DNA from: Ctena decussata
Lineage: Eukaryota > Mollusca > Bivalvia > Lucinida > Lucinidae
Length of the DNA stretch: 64,000 nt
Assembly (NCBI GenBank): GCA_963989385.1
Contig: OZ022508.1
Coordinates: forward strand, 32,262,166-32,326,165
Reading direction: 5' to 3'
This document shows, in pieces, positions 1-10,964 of the stretch. Below the pieces are notes generated by a model. That model ran no database searches. It was not told the origin of the DNA and saw nothing but the letters and a program-made list of their open reading frames with translations. The position numbers and the translations under genes are program-made. Position 1 is the stretch's first letter. Each line of letters opens with the position of its first letter.

Positions 1-393
1 ATGGAACCTTTTGATATTTGACTAGGGTTACTTTTAGGTTCATACAGAGTAGTTTACATCATCTGGATGCTGCTGCTTACCAAAGGTCAAGGTCACAGAC
101 TTGTGTATTTGCATTAAAGTTTTGCATTAAGTTTATATTTTTGCTTATATTTCCAACATCCTTCAGTTTTCATTAGGCGGTGGCGCTGGTCGGGGGTATA
201 CGTGAGCCCCTGCTCACTTGCTCTAGTTTGAAATAAAATGCTATTAAACGGCTTAAGATTTCTTCCGAATCTACAAACATCCCAGAACGCTATTTTCAAA
301 CTGACTCCAACCTGGATCCTGGGTGGTCACACATGGCATTGTGAACTTTTCTGTTGTCGCAGGTCACTATATAGTATTTTTTTAAAATTTCAG
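1..393. other. Probable intron upstream of the DHDH exon
   Basis: No exon, RNA gene or named repeat was recognised. The stretch ends in a pyrimidine-rich tract and AG at 392-393, which fits the 3' part of an intron. Earlier DHDH exons must lie before the window. Confidence 0.5.
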
Positions 394-538
394 ATTGAGG
401 CCCCTATGTGGGTTCCAACCAAAGTTTCGTCACCATCAGGGAATTATGAGTATCCCTTGAAAGACGGGAAGTATAACTATCCAAATGGGGCAGGATTTCA
501 GTACGAGGCTACCGCAGTTCGGAACTACCTCAAGGCCG
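394..538 (+). CDS. DHDH: Dihydrodiol dehydrogenase-like, penultimate coding exon
   Basis: This internal exon encodes 48 codons plus one base. It opens with IEAPMWVPTK and contains a Tyr/Phe-rich segment with Pro-Leu, then NGAGFQYEA and VRNYLKAG. This resembles the C-terminal region of animal trans-1,2-dihydrobenzene-1,2-diol dehydrogenases (Gfo/Idh/MocA oxidoreductases), where a Cys/Val-Pro-Thr segment precedes a 'GAG/L.YEA..VR.CL..G' stretch. Known members are cytosolic NADP-dependent enzymes that oxidise trans-dihydrodiols and some sugars. The acceptor AG is at 392-393 and the donor GTATGC at 539. It joins in phase 1 to the exon at 2864, restoring a Gly codon. The N-terminal Rossmann domain and catalytic residues are outside the window, so activity cannot be judged. 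Family assignment is by recalled resemblance; no alignment was run. Confidence 0.85.
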
Positions 539-732
539 GTATGCTAAAGTTCTTAAAACTGCTTACCGTAAAAAATCTAAGTAATGGGACAGATAGGTTT
601 TAGCTAACAGTGCAGACACTGATCAGACTGTTCCTTCAAGTCCAAGGACAAAATAAACTAAATTCAACATGGCATTGGTTTTCTGAATCTAAGTCTGAAG
701 TTCAAAATATCAGCTGAACACTGATTTTATTT

Positions 733-881
733 GAGCCGCGACACAAGAAAACCAACAAAGTGGCATATGCGCCCCGCGAGGACACAAATCAGCAGAGTCT
801 TCAATGTCCGCATAAAGCTAGCTTAGACCCTGAGCTACCCTTAACACGCACAGCGAAGACTTCTTTTCCGTGTTGCGGCTT
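733..881. mobile_element. PAL1 palindromic MITE, internally deleted copy
   Basis: It starts with GAGCCGCGACAC and ends with GTGTTGCGGCTT. It is flanked by ATTT on both sides (729-732 and 882-885), a 4-bp target duplication. It is 149 bp, against about 236 bp for full copies, because much of the inner arms is missing. It lies in the last DHDH intron. Confidence 0.85.
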
Positions 882-2340
882 ATTTTTATGTCTCCCCACC
901 AAAGGTGAGGGGGACATATTGTTTTCAGTCAAGTTCCCGGTGCGTCGGCGTCGGCGTCACACTCTTGTATGCACGATATCTCTTGAACCAATTGATGGAA
1001 TTTCACCAAACTTGCATGGATATATCATTGGGACAAGCTTAAGAGCTGATTAGATTTTGGTGACCTTGGCCTCATTTTCAAGGTCACAGGAGGACTTAAA
1101 TGGCGTGAAAATTCCTTGTATGCACATCTCCTGAACCAATGGATGGAATTTCACCAAACTTGCATGGATATATCACTGGGACAAGCTTAAGAGCTGATTA
1201 GATTTTGGTGACCTTGACCTCATTTTCAAGGTCACAGGAGGACTTTAATGGCGTGTAAATTTCTTGTATGCACAATATCTCCTGAACCAATGGATGGAAT
1301 ATCACCAAACTTGCATGGATATATTTTTGGGACAAGTTTAAGAGCTGATTAGATTTTGGTGACCTTGACATGATTTTCAAGGTCACTGCAGGAATTAGAT
1401 GACAATTTCTTGTACCCACAATATCTCTTGAACCAATGGATGGAATATCACCAAACATGCATGGATACATCATTGGGACAGGTTTAAGAGCTGAGAAGAT
1501 TTTGGTGACCTTGTCCTTATTTTCAAGGTCACTGGAGGACTTAAATGACCATTTCTTGTAACCACTATATCTCATGGACCAATGGATGGACTTTCACCAC
1601 ACTTCCATAGATACATCATTGGGACAAGTTTAAGAGCTGATTAGTTTTGGTGACCTTGACCTCATTTTTATGGTCACTGGAGGACTTAGATGACAGTTTC
1701 TTTTCCCCATGATATCTCTTGAATCAACAGATAGAATTTCACCAAACTTGCATGAATACATCATTGGGACAGGTTTAAGAGCCTATTATAGTTTTGTGAC
1801 CTTGACCTCATTTGCAAGGCTACTGGAGGGCTTAGATGACAGTTTCTTGTACCCACTATATATCTTGAACCAATGGATGGAATTTCACCAAACTTGCATG
1901 GACACATCATTGGGACAAGTTTAAGAGCTGATTAGATTTTGGTGGCCTTGACCTTATTTTCAAGGTCACTGGCAGACTTAGATGACAATTTCTTGTACTC
2001 ACTATATCTCATGAACCAATGGATGGAATTTCACCAAACAATAAAGATAGCTGAGTTGCCATCTATTTGGGAAAGAGCTGCTGACTCGGCTTATCACTTG
2101 TAATTTATTGTTTGTTGGGATGTCTTTGTCAATCTTTCCCTTTGATGTTGGGGATAGGGTTTGGGATCTGATTCAGCCAGTTCCTGAAGTGTAGTTACTC
2201 TTTAAGTTTGCATGGATACATCATTGGGTCAACTTTAAGAGCCGATTAGATTTTGACCTCATTTGCAAGGAAATAGTCATCTGTGATGGATATCTTTAAA
2301 ACCAGTGGATGGATTTTCTCCAAATTTGCCTAGTATTCTG
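882..2340 (-). repeat. Tandem-core pearl/Helitron-like element, ~146-bp array
   Basis: About eight diverged copies of a 145-150-bp unit run from about 985 to 2045; the phrase GAACCAATGG recurs at 985, 1133, 1283, 1430, 1576 (variant), 1721 (variant), 1867 and 2012. A further partial unit at 2205-2340 follows ~155 bp of unrelated DNA. At the low end, 883-925 forms a stem-loop (TCCCCACC/GGTGAGGGGGA) next to GTCGGCGTCGGCG, which matches the hairpin plus microsatellite end of the pearl-type elements elsewhere in the window and implies minus orientation. Each unit carries TGACCTTGACCTCA and/or TCAAGGTCA. Confidence 0.75.
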
Positions 2341-2863
2341 ATTGTACAGGTTTTTTATTCGTAAGGAGGCATTGGAAATGGGCTGGTGGGGGGACATCAG
2401 TTTTTCTCTGAAAAACATTTCTAGTTTCCATATGGGTTCAGTGATACCAAAGGACAAGAAACTATAAACAACCCTATCATTAGGAATTAGGATGCACGGA
2501 TAGACACTGGGTAGACACTTTACGGCCGTCATACGGCTCTTAACACCAGTTGTAGTGAATGTAAATACGTTTCTAAAAGTAAATACACTGCCATATTAAA
2601 GGTTGCTTTCTATGAGAGCAAACAGGAAGTCATATCAGTGGCCTACATTTGTAAAAAAAATAAAAATAAAAAAAAAGATAATAAAAACCACACACTTGAA
2701 CAACAACAACAACACGAAACAACAAGAACAAACGACAACAACAATAGATAAATAAATAAAGTAAAAATAAAAAAAAATTAAAAAACACGGAAGAGAGATT
2801 TCCGTTCTTAAAGTTATTTTAATTCTTATGTTCATGTGCTAACTTTATGATATTCCTGTTTAG

Positions 2864-2967
2864 GTGCCACTGAAGCAGAAGAGATGCCTCATAGTGAAAG
2901 TGAAATGATCATGGCAATCCTGGACGAAGTTAGAAGACAAATTGGATATGTTGTTCCTGAGGACTGA
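2864..2967 (+). CDS. DHDH: Dihydrodiol dehydrogenase-like, terminal coding exon
   Basis: The exon begins after TTCCTGTTTAG and supplies two bases that complete the Gly codon left by the exon at 538. It then encodes 33 residues and stops at TGA (2965-2967). The last part, LDEVRRQIGYVVPED, closely resembles the 'L.E.R..IG..FP.D' C-terminus of vertebrate DHDH, and the upstream MPHSESEM matches the segment before it. The two exons give 81 C-terminal residues; animal DHDH proteins are about 330 aa. No AATAAA lies within several hundred bases after the stop; the first clear one is at about 3792. A transcript using that signal would carry the AG microsatellite and a fold-back element in its 3' UTR. 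Confidence 0.88.
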
Positions 2968-3007
2968 TGGGAAAATTCCCCAGTTTGAATATAATGTTTT
3001 GATCTCC

Positions 3008-3010
<3 letters not shown>

Positions 3011-3050
<40 letters not shown>
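3011..3050. repeat. (AG)n microsatellite
   Basis: Uninterrupted AG dinucleotide run of about 20 units, 44 bp after the DHDH stop codon, so probably within its 3' UTR. Confidence 0.95.
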
Positions 3051-3054
<4 letters not shown>

Positions 3055-3065
3055 CAAATCTTTAG

Positions 3066-3250
3066 ATGAATGGATATACTTTCAAGGGAAGCAACTCTGC
3101 CATTTTCATTTTTCTTAAAAAGGGGGGAGGGGCAACTCTTAAAGGAAAGAATTTGCTCCTATAGGAGCAAATTCTTTCTTTTAAGAGCAGACCCCATTTC
3201 CCTTGTGTAAAAAGGGCAGAAAAGCGTGGAGGTATGTACATTAGTGTAAA
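3066..3250. mobile_element. FB3 fold-back element (AAGAATTTGCTCC family)
   Basis: The centre is an inverted repeat of AAAGGAAAGAATTTGCTCC around 3142-3185. The outer arms contain 'GGGAAGCAACTCTGCCATTT' and, inverted, 'AAAAAGGGCAGAAAAGCG'. It is the best preserved of many copies of a palindromic non-autonomous family in the window. No target duplication could be fixed with confidence. Confidence 0.75.
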
Positions 3251-4185
3251 CAGTATTTTATTAAGCGGCATTGGTATAAACAGTATTTTATTTGTATAAT
3301 TTACATATGACAATTACATTGACAACAGCAAAACATAATTATACAAACTGGGATTCAGAAGAAAGTCACGAGACTTTTGTAATCTGTATCCCAATGTTGC
3401 AAACTAGTAATTTGTGATTTGAGATTCGTGTTACAATATAATGACACAATGCAAGTAAAGTAAGTGTGTGAGGCTGAACATGTGTTGTATATGCATCCAA
3501 CATAATTGCCTCCCAACTAAGGCTCCACGGGGAATGGAATTTAATTGCTTCTTGAGCAACATTTTAACATTATTAGATAGGTAATACAAACGAAAATACA
3601 ATATACAAAAGGGATTCAGAAAAAAAGTCATCTGACTTATTTAAATCTGTGTCCCAAAATTACAAACGTTATCAAGCAACATACAAGTGATTTGAAATAT
3701 TGTAATGTGAAATACTAGTATTGATCACAAAAAAAACTGTTTGGTATTATTTTTCATACTCAAGTTGTTTCATGGGCAATGGAAACTTAAAAATAAACAA
3801 ATCCTGAAGTGCTAAATAGACAGTGCGTATTTACAAAAAAACACATAAAGCATGTCAATTTTAAGGTAAAATTCACAATTCCACGTTTTTACTGATATAC
3901 AACATACATTCAGAAACAGTGTAAGAATAGCAAACAATGATTTATTTTTTTTTCCAATCATAGATTTAGTAATTTAATGGCACCACACACCGCAGCTGCC
4001 ATGTGCCATCTGCATCTCAATACAATGCCAAGGAATGCTGTTTGGGGACTGGTGACACAGGTGCACGTGGTGGAACCAATGTCCAGATAAGCATGCCCCT
4101 GCTACTGCGGTTTCTACAACACTACCGGCTGAGATGCGCATGACACATACTGTATCAAGCAAAGCTCAAAAGTATCATAAGTGCA
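3251..4185. other. AT-rich intergenic DNA with a direct repeat
   Basis: A diverged direct repeat is present: the phrase around 3345-3425 (GGGATTCAGAAGAAAGTCA) recurs at about 3610-3700 (GGGATTCAGAAAAAAAGTCA). AATAAA at about 3792 could serve as the DHDH polyadenylation signal. Nothing else was recognised. Confidence 0.5.
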
Positions 4186-4239
4186 ATTATATCAGTGCGC
4201 TAAATTTGCTAGAAAAAATGAAAACAGATCTGTAATTTT

Positions 4240-4920
4240 GTCTCTAAAAATGAGCTGTTACAAGACTATTTGGATACAAACATTTAGATGTATAACAGTT
4301 TACAAAGCTTGCATAAAAGTGATTGGGTCTGTCCCTACCTACAGTATTACTCATGCTCTGCAAATTGTACAACTGTATAACGCAGTCATGCACCATGCAA
4401 TAATTTATAACTATAATGTGTACAGAATTAAGTGAATTAGAATTATGATATAACAGGCTGTAATTTTTGCGAGTGATTTTGAGTGGGCCGACACAGTAAT
4501 GTTTGTAAGGTCTCACAAGAACATTTAGATAAGAGCATTTGGATATATAACGATTTACAAAGCTTGCAAAACATAGTGATTGAGCCTTCTCTTCCTACAG
4601 TGTTTTGCATGATCTGCAAATGATAAAGTTGTGTTGCGCAATCATACATCATACAATACTTGTCAGCTATAATGTCTACAGAGTTTGTAAATTAAATCTA
4701 TGATATGACAGGTTGTATGTTTAGCGAGCCATTTTGATTGGGCCTATACAATAACGTTGGTTAGCTCTCACAAGAACATGTGGATAAGAAGCTTTGGATA
4801 TATAACAATTTACAAAGCTTGCAAAACATAGTACTTGGGCCTGTCCCTACCTACAGTGTTTCACATGCCCTGCAAATCGTAAAGCTGTATTGTGCAATAA
4901 TGCAGAAAAAACATGCAAGA
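4240..4920. repeat. 255-bp tandem repeat, about 2.7 copies
   Basis: The landmark TACAAAGCTTGCA recurs at 4301, 4556 and 4811, a spacing of exactly 255 bp twice. Flanking phrases (CCTACAGT, CTGCAAAT, and CAGGCTGTA/CAGGTTGTA) recur in the same order. The units are clearly diverged. Open frames inside them are short and not conserved between units. Confidence 0.85.
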
Positions 4921-4930
4921 AAGCATAATA

Positions 4931-5318
4931 AAATTTCACTATTATGTCATTTTATACAATATATATATAAAATCTTCATAGTACTAATCAAGATCCTGCA
5001 TTATTGTATTTTCTACTAGCCTAGCTCAAAAAGTTTGGATTTTATTAGGAGCTCTTGCACGGCCAAAATATCCACTCATTTTCCGCGTTTCAAGTGCATT
5101 ATTTCCATACAAAAGAGTACTCTAACTTCGGGTTACAAAATGACACTGTATCAAGTATTTGTTAACGAATGCACTCAAGTAAGTAGTGCTGTGTATCCTC
5201 GTCACAAAGTGGACTGGCAATAATATTTTTTGAGTACAGGTGTTGGCTCAAGGAACCACAATTTGTTCTCATCAGTCTCGAATGTTAAATTTAGCCTTTT
5301 CTTTTATCTGAAAAGCAA
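4931..5318. other. No recognisable feature
   Basis: AT-rich sequence between the 255-bp array and the LINE fragment; no coding, RNA or repeat signal was found. Confidence 0.4.
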
Positions 5319-5755
5319 TACGAAGGATGAGTCCCTATGTCAGACGTTTACGTTTAAAGGCTACTACATTAGGTAAGTTACGTGTTTCTTCAGGAAGCTG
5401 GTTCCATTCGCGATTCGCTGGAGGAAGAAACGAATTATAGCTGAGTATTAGCGTGAATTACATGGAGATCGGGTTTATTTTTCAAGTTATAATGTGTAGT
5501 ACTTCCCACAGTATGGGGTAGGAGAGATGACAGGTAATCGGGAGAAAATCCGTTTTGCACTTTGAAGAAGAGTAAAAGCTTATGTTTTTCTCTGCGAGAG
5601 GTTAATGTTTCCCAGCCAGTTTCTTGAAGAAGAGAACGTATAGGCAAAAGCGTAGTGGATCCAGTTACTATCCGAGGGGCCTCGTTTTGAATTTTCTCAA
5701 GTTTATAGGCTTCATTTTGTAAGAAAAAACTTCTTATTTCATCAATTATTGACAC
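5319..5755 (-). pseudogene. LINE reverse-transcriptase C-terminal fragment, frameshifted
   Basis: The minus-strand frame carries LEKIQNEAPRIVTGST, GWETLTSRREKHKLLLFFK, PDYLSSLLP and YNLKN. This is the typical C-terminal tail of ORF2 from Jockey/CR1-type non-LTR retrotransposons. The frame opened at 5755 ends at 5435, but the next frame continues the same homology (NSFLPP, then REWNQLPEETR) down to a stop near 5335. A single-base frameshift therefore breaks the ORF near 5437. The polymerase and endonuclease domains are missing. It is a 5'-truncated dead copy. Confidence 0.85.
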
Positions 5756-6069
5756 AATTTACAAAAAAAATCCTGTCATCTAATAAGTATCCCTAGGTTT
5801 GACGTCACTGAATAGACAGAATAGAAGCTGGATACAAAAAGGGAGCAATTGTTATTAATTGTCTTTCGTCGGAAAGTAGGTGTTGGTGATAAATGTTTCC
5901 TGTTGCTGTTTTTGTTCCCTCCTTGCCATGGCGCTTACTGAAATAGCGAATAAACAAAGACATTACACTGTAAAATAATTATTGTTAAGCTTTACTGACG
6001 CAAAGGACCAGAGAGCTTACAGGACGCCTTAGTTTTGTCATCCTCCCGTTTACTATCAGTCGTTTATAC

Positions 6070-6530
6070 GCCCGTTTTGAAAAAAACCCGGACATATTAT
6101 GTCGTGGCGCTGTCCGTCCGTCCGTCTGTAAACATTCTTGTGCGTGTCATAACTCAGTAATAATCAGGGATATCTTCATGAAAGCATTAGGTCGGGGGAA
6201 CGCGTCTCATACAAAAACGGATGCTCCCCCTTCCTTAGTATCCAAGTTATGCCCCTTTAATTATTTTTGCCTGCACGTCTTGTGCGCGCCAAAAGTAGAT
6301 AAGTGTTTTGAATATCTTGGTGAAACTTCATACATGTAGCAGTGTGCATGAAGTCCCAACGATGCGTCGCGTATAACAACGGTTGCTTTCCCTTCGTTTT
6401 AGAGTTACATCCCTTTGATATAATTTTTAGGCTATTTTTGTGTAATTTAATCTTGTGCATACTATAACTTGGTAACCATTTGGAATATCATGATGAAACT
6501 TTAATATAAAGCACATATAATTAGAACCAC
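6070..6530 (-). mobile_element. Pearl/Helitron-like element fragment
   Basis: The low end has a CCGT/GTCC microsatellite (GTCCGTCCGTCCGTC, 6113-6127). It is followed by unit-like sequence whose reverse complement matches the element near 24.4-25.4 kb ('ACGCGACGCATCGT' against 'ACGCGACACATCGT', with shared 'AAGTTTCATCAAGATAT'-type phrases). It is therefore a second, inverted copy of that family. Confidence 0.65.
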
Positions 6531-6639
6531 ACAAGCTTAGTCCAATCTGATATACATGTCTGAAAATGAATGGAATCCGATGCACCTCAACCTAATATGG
6601 AAACGTTTTCCTCCCTTATCACAAAAAGAAAGTCTATTA

Positions 6640-6818
6640 AGAAGAATTTGCTCCCGCCCAGTCTGATCAGAGTCTTCGCTGTCCGCATGGAGATAGCTTT
6701 GACCTTTACCATTTAAGCGCTTAGCAAAGAGTCTCAATAGACTGGGCGGATGCCCTGGCTGATCTGAGTCTTCGCTGGGAGCACAGGCTACTGTGTTGGT
6801 TTTCTCGTGTCGAGGCTC
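6640..6818. mobile_element. PAL1 MITE, truncated copy
   Basis: The right arm is complete, ending TCTCGTGTCGAGGCTC at 6818. The outer left arm is missing, with sequence resuming at GCCCAGTCTGATCAGAGTC. The minus strand is open here and reads EPRHEKTNT, a by-product of the MITE sequence and not a host protein. Confidence 0.8.
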
Positions 6819-7237
6819 ATTTCTATTTTTGAAAAACAACCGAGCATTCAATCACTGACAGAAAAATCACATTATCAAATTTGGTGCATTTGGAAAAAGT
6901 GCAAAATCAACATGTATATATAGGGTATTTTATCAAGAGCCGTGTTTAGTAATTTTATTACACCAATTGTACCTTGAGTAAAAAGAAATCATGCAATAAT
7001 TCACACCTGTGCAGTGAAAAACAGGAAAAACTAGAACTTCGGAGAATATGACTATACCCCCGCTAAACAGCTTTGCAGTGTATATTTCTATACATTCATC
7101 GCTGATCCTCACGATCAATTTTGGCATCTGTTACATATTAAAACAAAATTTTGAAACCCGGATTAAACTGTAGTAAAATTGTGTTGTTGTTTTTTCATTT
7201 TATTGAGCATGGACAGCAAAATGTTCACCCATTAAGT

Positions 7238-7470
7238 TTACCAAATACGAATATTCTACCTGGAAGAGATGCTGTGAAGTCTGTTTACGAAAAACTGCAT
7301 TTAGTCAAAGTAAGGAGAGAGTTTACCAAATATGAATATTCTACCTGGAAGAGATGCTGTGAAGTCTGTTTACGAAAAACTGTATTTAGTCAAAGTAAGG
7401 AGAGAGTTTACCAACTATGAATATTCTACCTGGAAGAGATGCTGTGAAGTCTGTTTACGAACAAAGTCAG
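7238..7470. repeat. 85-bp tandem repeat, about 2.7 copies
   Basis: TTACCAAATA/CGAATATTCTACC begins at 7238, 7323 and 7408, a period of 85 bp. The units are nearly identical, so the array is young. The period is not a multiple of three, so the ORFs across it change frame from unit to unit and are not coding. Confidence 0.9.
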
Positions 7471-7484
7471 AAGTAAGGAGAGAA

Positions 7485-8110
7485 AGCAAATTGAGCAAAT
7501 ACAGGAACAAATAAGCAGGAGAAGACTGGTTTTCAACCCCACGATACAACAAGTCGTCAAGAGATGACTACAATGTATGATATAAGCCACAATTGTGAAG
7601 GTGTTAGCTTCACACCTTTGTAAGCTTCACAACGTGCTTCACACTCGGCATTTGGGATGATTGCCATATATTGATACTTGCATATGTATACTAACTTTAA
7701 CAAAATGTTCACGTCTCTGGAGTCATTGGTTTGGCTTCAGTAAATATTTTTGTGAGATAAGATTCATGTCAGACCCTAAAACAATGTAATCAGTAGATAT
7801 AATTTCGTGACAATTAACTTGCTTATGACATGCCAAAGTTATTACCCTAACTGACTTTAAATCCTTAAATTTACCGTAGCTAAATAATCTTTGATAGGAA
7901 GTTCTTGAAAATTAAAATGAAAAGGTAGCAACATAAAAAGTAGCAGCTCATGTATTACTGAAGCCATTCCGAGAAAGCTGTGTGAGACCGCAATATTCAC
8001 AGAACGCATTTTTTCCCATATGTGACAAATGCGGTCGCATTTTTCACAGAATTCGAACGCATTTTTCACATATCTGTGAAATTTGCGTTTGATATGTACC
8101 ATGAAAACGT
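7485..8110. repeat. Dispersed repeat, left member of an inverted pair
   Basis: Two blocks recur inverted at 10.2-10.95 kb. These are AACAAATAAGCAGGAGAAG...CTGGTTTTCAA (7505-7535) and GACCGCAATATTCACAGAACGC (7985-8008) with its run of GAACGCATTTTTCACA phrases. No coding potential was seen. Confidence 0.6.
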
Positions 8111-8225
8111 AATTTTCCAATCGCATGCAACACCCCTAAAATATGACAAAATACCACAAAAACGCATTTTTCACTTCTTGACATTTTTATAACGAGTTAT
8201 AGTGGACGGGAAACAGTACAGTAAA

Positions 8226-8227
<2 letters not shown>

Positions 8228-8258
<31 letters not shown>
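8228..8258. repeat. Poly(A) tract
   Basis: About 30 consecutive A residues, just upstream of a SINE body. It may be the tail of an older insertion. Confidence 0.9.
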
Positions 8259-8259
<1 letters not shown>

Positions 8260-8295
8260 AAATAAATGAAAAAATATACCAGAAATCTGCTTTGC

Positions 8296-8500
8296 TCTTC
8301 GCAGGTTCGAGTCGCCAGCCAGGTCAACGACAGAAAAACTGAGTCTGTCATCCCAGCAGTAAATGGGTATGGTTTCGAGGTTAAAGGCTATGAAAGGAGA
8401 GGGATAGGCTCCCTCTGTCATAACCTGTGCCTAAGACACTGTAGGCTCAAACAACCACTGTCCCTACAAGACTATGAACCTTTACCTTGTTTGTTTTAAT
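8296..8500 (+). mobile_element. tRNA-derived SINE, 5'-truncated
   Basis: A B-box-like GCAGGTTCGAGTCGCC (8302-8317) is followed by a body with CCAGCAGTAAATGGGTA, GGGCTCC-type and AAGACACTGTAGG phrases. The same body follows the tRNA-like head of the copy at 45.5 kb (CCAGCAGTAAATGGGTACC, then AAGACACAGTGGG). The A-box part of the head is missing here. Confidence 0.7.
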
Positions 8501-8983
8501 TCAAATGCTGATGACGTAGGCTGTAGTACTAGCTGTTGGGCGGTGCCATAATCCAGCCCGGTGGTGTCACTCTTTAATTTTTTCTTGAAACCATGCGTAT
8601 TCTAAAAAGTGCGGAAAAAGGATATTTTTTCATGCCAAAACGCGGACCGTGTTTTCATGAAACAGGGTGTATTTAAAATCTGTCTCCGCGTTTTTACTAA
8701 ATAGGTCTTTTTTTTTAAAATTTGTCTTTCTGCGTTTAGGGGTACCCAATACGAATAATCTCCTTGTTTTCGGTATTCCGTCTTTCTAATGGAAACCATT
8801 ATGCAACCATTCTGACGAAACCAATCAGATTTTCATAAAACGTTTTTCTGTTGGACAATTCTATAGTAAACTGACCAATAAGCGATGAGATAAGGTCTCT
8901 CGTCGGGACTTTGATTGTCGGGGAATCCGACGTGGGTTGTGTTTAAACTGGCCAGACGGCTCATTAAAGATTAAAGAATGGTA
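8501..8983. other. No recognisable gene
   Basis: Single-copy-looking sequence with several GCGGA/CGCGTTT phrases; no splice-bounded frame or known repeat was identified. Confidence 0.35.
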
Positions 8984-9225
8984 TTAAGGCAACAGCATAT
9001 CCTTGTTTATGTGATAAAAGGGGATAATAAGGCAACAATATGTCCTTGTTTTTGCGATACAAGGGGGTAATAAGGCAACAATATGTCCTTGTTTTTGCGA
9101 TACAAGGGGATAATAAGGCAACAGTATGTCCTTGCTTTTGCGATGAAAGGGGGTAATAAGGCAAATATGTCCTTGCTTTTGTGATGAAAGGGGTAATAAC
9201 ACTATGGAATATCATTGTTTTTGCA
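8984..9225. repeat. 43-bp minisatellite, about 5 copies
   Basis: The unit 'GGGGATAATAAGGCAACA' plus 'ATATGTCCTTGTTTTTGCGA' repeats with a period of about 43 bp. Differences between units include GATACAAGG or GATGAAAGG. Reverse frames read YYPL..QKQGH repeatedly, but three-frame openness is only a by-product of the repeat. Confidence 0.9.
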
Positions 9226-9256
9226 AGAAAGGGAATGAATGACTCCCTGGTGTCCT

Positions 9257-9259
<3 letters not shown>

Positions 9260-9292
<33 letters not shown>
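9260..9292. repeat. Poly(T) tract
   Basis: Run of 32-33 T residues beside the 43-bp minisatellite. Confidence 0.9.
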
Positions 9293-9293
<1 letters not shown>

Positions 9294-9589
9294 GATATTA
9301 GGGGTGTGAAAAGCAGCAGCAAGTCATTGTTTTACGACAAAAAGGGGACTCTTTCAAAAACTTGGAACGCGCATGGGTACAAAGTTTCTAAAGTAAGTAA
9401 CACCGCCGGGAATCCAGCAGGAGGAGACCTTGCGCCATTACTGTGCAATATTAGGCATTTCCAATACAAAATTTGTTGAGGGAGGGGTAGCTTCTTCTTA
9501 ACGGTCCCTTACGCTGCATGTATTCGGCTGTGTGTTGGTATATGGTTCCAGGACGGGGTGGGGGGGGGGGGTGATCTATATCTTGGTAG

Positions 9590-10125
9590 AAATGGGAGGG
9601 GAGACATATCGTTTTTCTATGGTTGTCTGACTGTCTGTCCGTCCAAATCGTTTTCCCTTCATCACATTTCCGCTTCATAACATTGAAAGGTAGTTTTAGG
9701 AAACTTGGAACAAATATAAAGCATCATCAGACAACATGCGGAACAGGTTGGAAAAATTTAAAGTCGACAATAAGTCACAGTTCTGTCATATATTTACGAA
9801 AAGGGCTTAAAACTTAATCAGATGATCTACACCCAACTTAAAGTAGTGCCCCCAATATCAAAAGCCTAGTTTAGATACTTTTCCCGCAATTTGTTCACAA
9901 TGTATTTTATTCTTTGAAAAAAAGAGCATAACTTCACAATTACATGTCCGCCGGAAAGAATAAAGAATATTGGTAGTCAATTTTTCATAAGCAACTCATA
10001 TAACATAAATAAAATTTCACAACCTCATGACTGGTTCATCAGTTATGAACGTAACAAACGGAAAGTGTTGACAGACGACATCAGGCGATGGACGACGGAC
10101 AGCGAAGACTGTCTTTTCTGTAAAC
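9590..10125. mobile_element. Degenerate pearl-like element
   Basis: TGTCTGACTGTCTGTCCGTCC near 9627-9643 and GACGACATCAGGCGATGGACGACGGACAG at the other end (10075-10105) bracket unit-like text containing AACTTGGAACAAATATAAAGC. The layout suggests an old tandem-core element, but no repeat period could be read. Confidence 0.35.
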
Positions 10126-10204
10126 TCCCCAAGAGCCGAAGATTCATTGCAGTTGGGACTCAAACTCGTAGCTGGAAAGGGATTAACAAATCATTCTCTC
10201 TCAA

Positions 10205-10960
10205 GCTTCCCGTGCCGTATGTGTGAAAAGTGCGCTTCTATTAAAAATTGCTACAAAATCTGAACGCATTTGTCACACTGGCAAACTGTGAAGAATACGA
10301 GCGTATTCATCACACACGTGTGAAAAATGCGTTCTGTGAATATTGCGGTCTCTCAAAGCTGCATATGCACCATTATTATAATGTCTTATTATAATTATTA
10401 TAGTATAAGATGCATAATTATCTTTTTTTACAATTTTCATGAAACTCTACCCATTTGCTACTTCTGACGTGAACTTATATTCATGTTCAGGGCCATAACC
10501 CATGTATTACTGAGGCCGTTCTGACAAAAATGCAGGCGTGGTAATAAATATCTAATTCTAAGTTTTGTGGGTTCAAGGATTTTAATTAATCTGTAATTAA
10601 TGAGGCGATTCCAACAAAACTCATTCGTGACAACCTCTTTATATTGGACCATATCTATCCATTACCTTCACAACGTGGGTGTGATACGGATTGACAATGA
10701 CTTGTATTGTTCGATTGAAAACCAGCCTTCTCCTCTTATTCTTCCTGTATTTGTTTTTCTTTCTCCTAAGATTGAAAAATGCAATTTTCCGTTAAAGATT
10801 TCTCCGCAACCATGCAAGCCATAGTAGTTAGTGATATGCAGGTTAATGGGGACTATTTGTATCGTAGGAACGAGAGCCAGCCTTATTCTGCTTATACGTC
10901 CCTGCATTTGTTTGATTTTCTTCTCTTCATACTTTGAATAATGCAACGTTTCGTCAAAGA
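10205..10960. repeat. Dispersed repeat, right member of inverted pair
   Basis: 10205-10360 is an inverted relative of 7968-8100 (GCGTTCTGTGAATATTGCGGTC). 10668-10830 and 10840-10950 are two tandem relatives of the CTGGTTTTCAA...AACAAATACAGG block on the minus strand. Further + strand relatives are at 11640-11870. Confidence 0.55.
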
Positions 10961-10964
10961 TTTA

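Noticed and set aside
8964..9215. Repetitive QKQGH-containing frames
   Set aside because: Artefact of the 43-bp minisatellite, open in two frames at once.
8984..9225. CRISPR array
   Set aside because: The units are contiguous without unique spacers, and the genome is eukaryotic.
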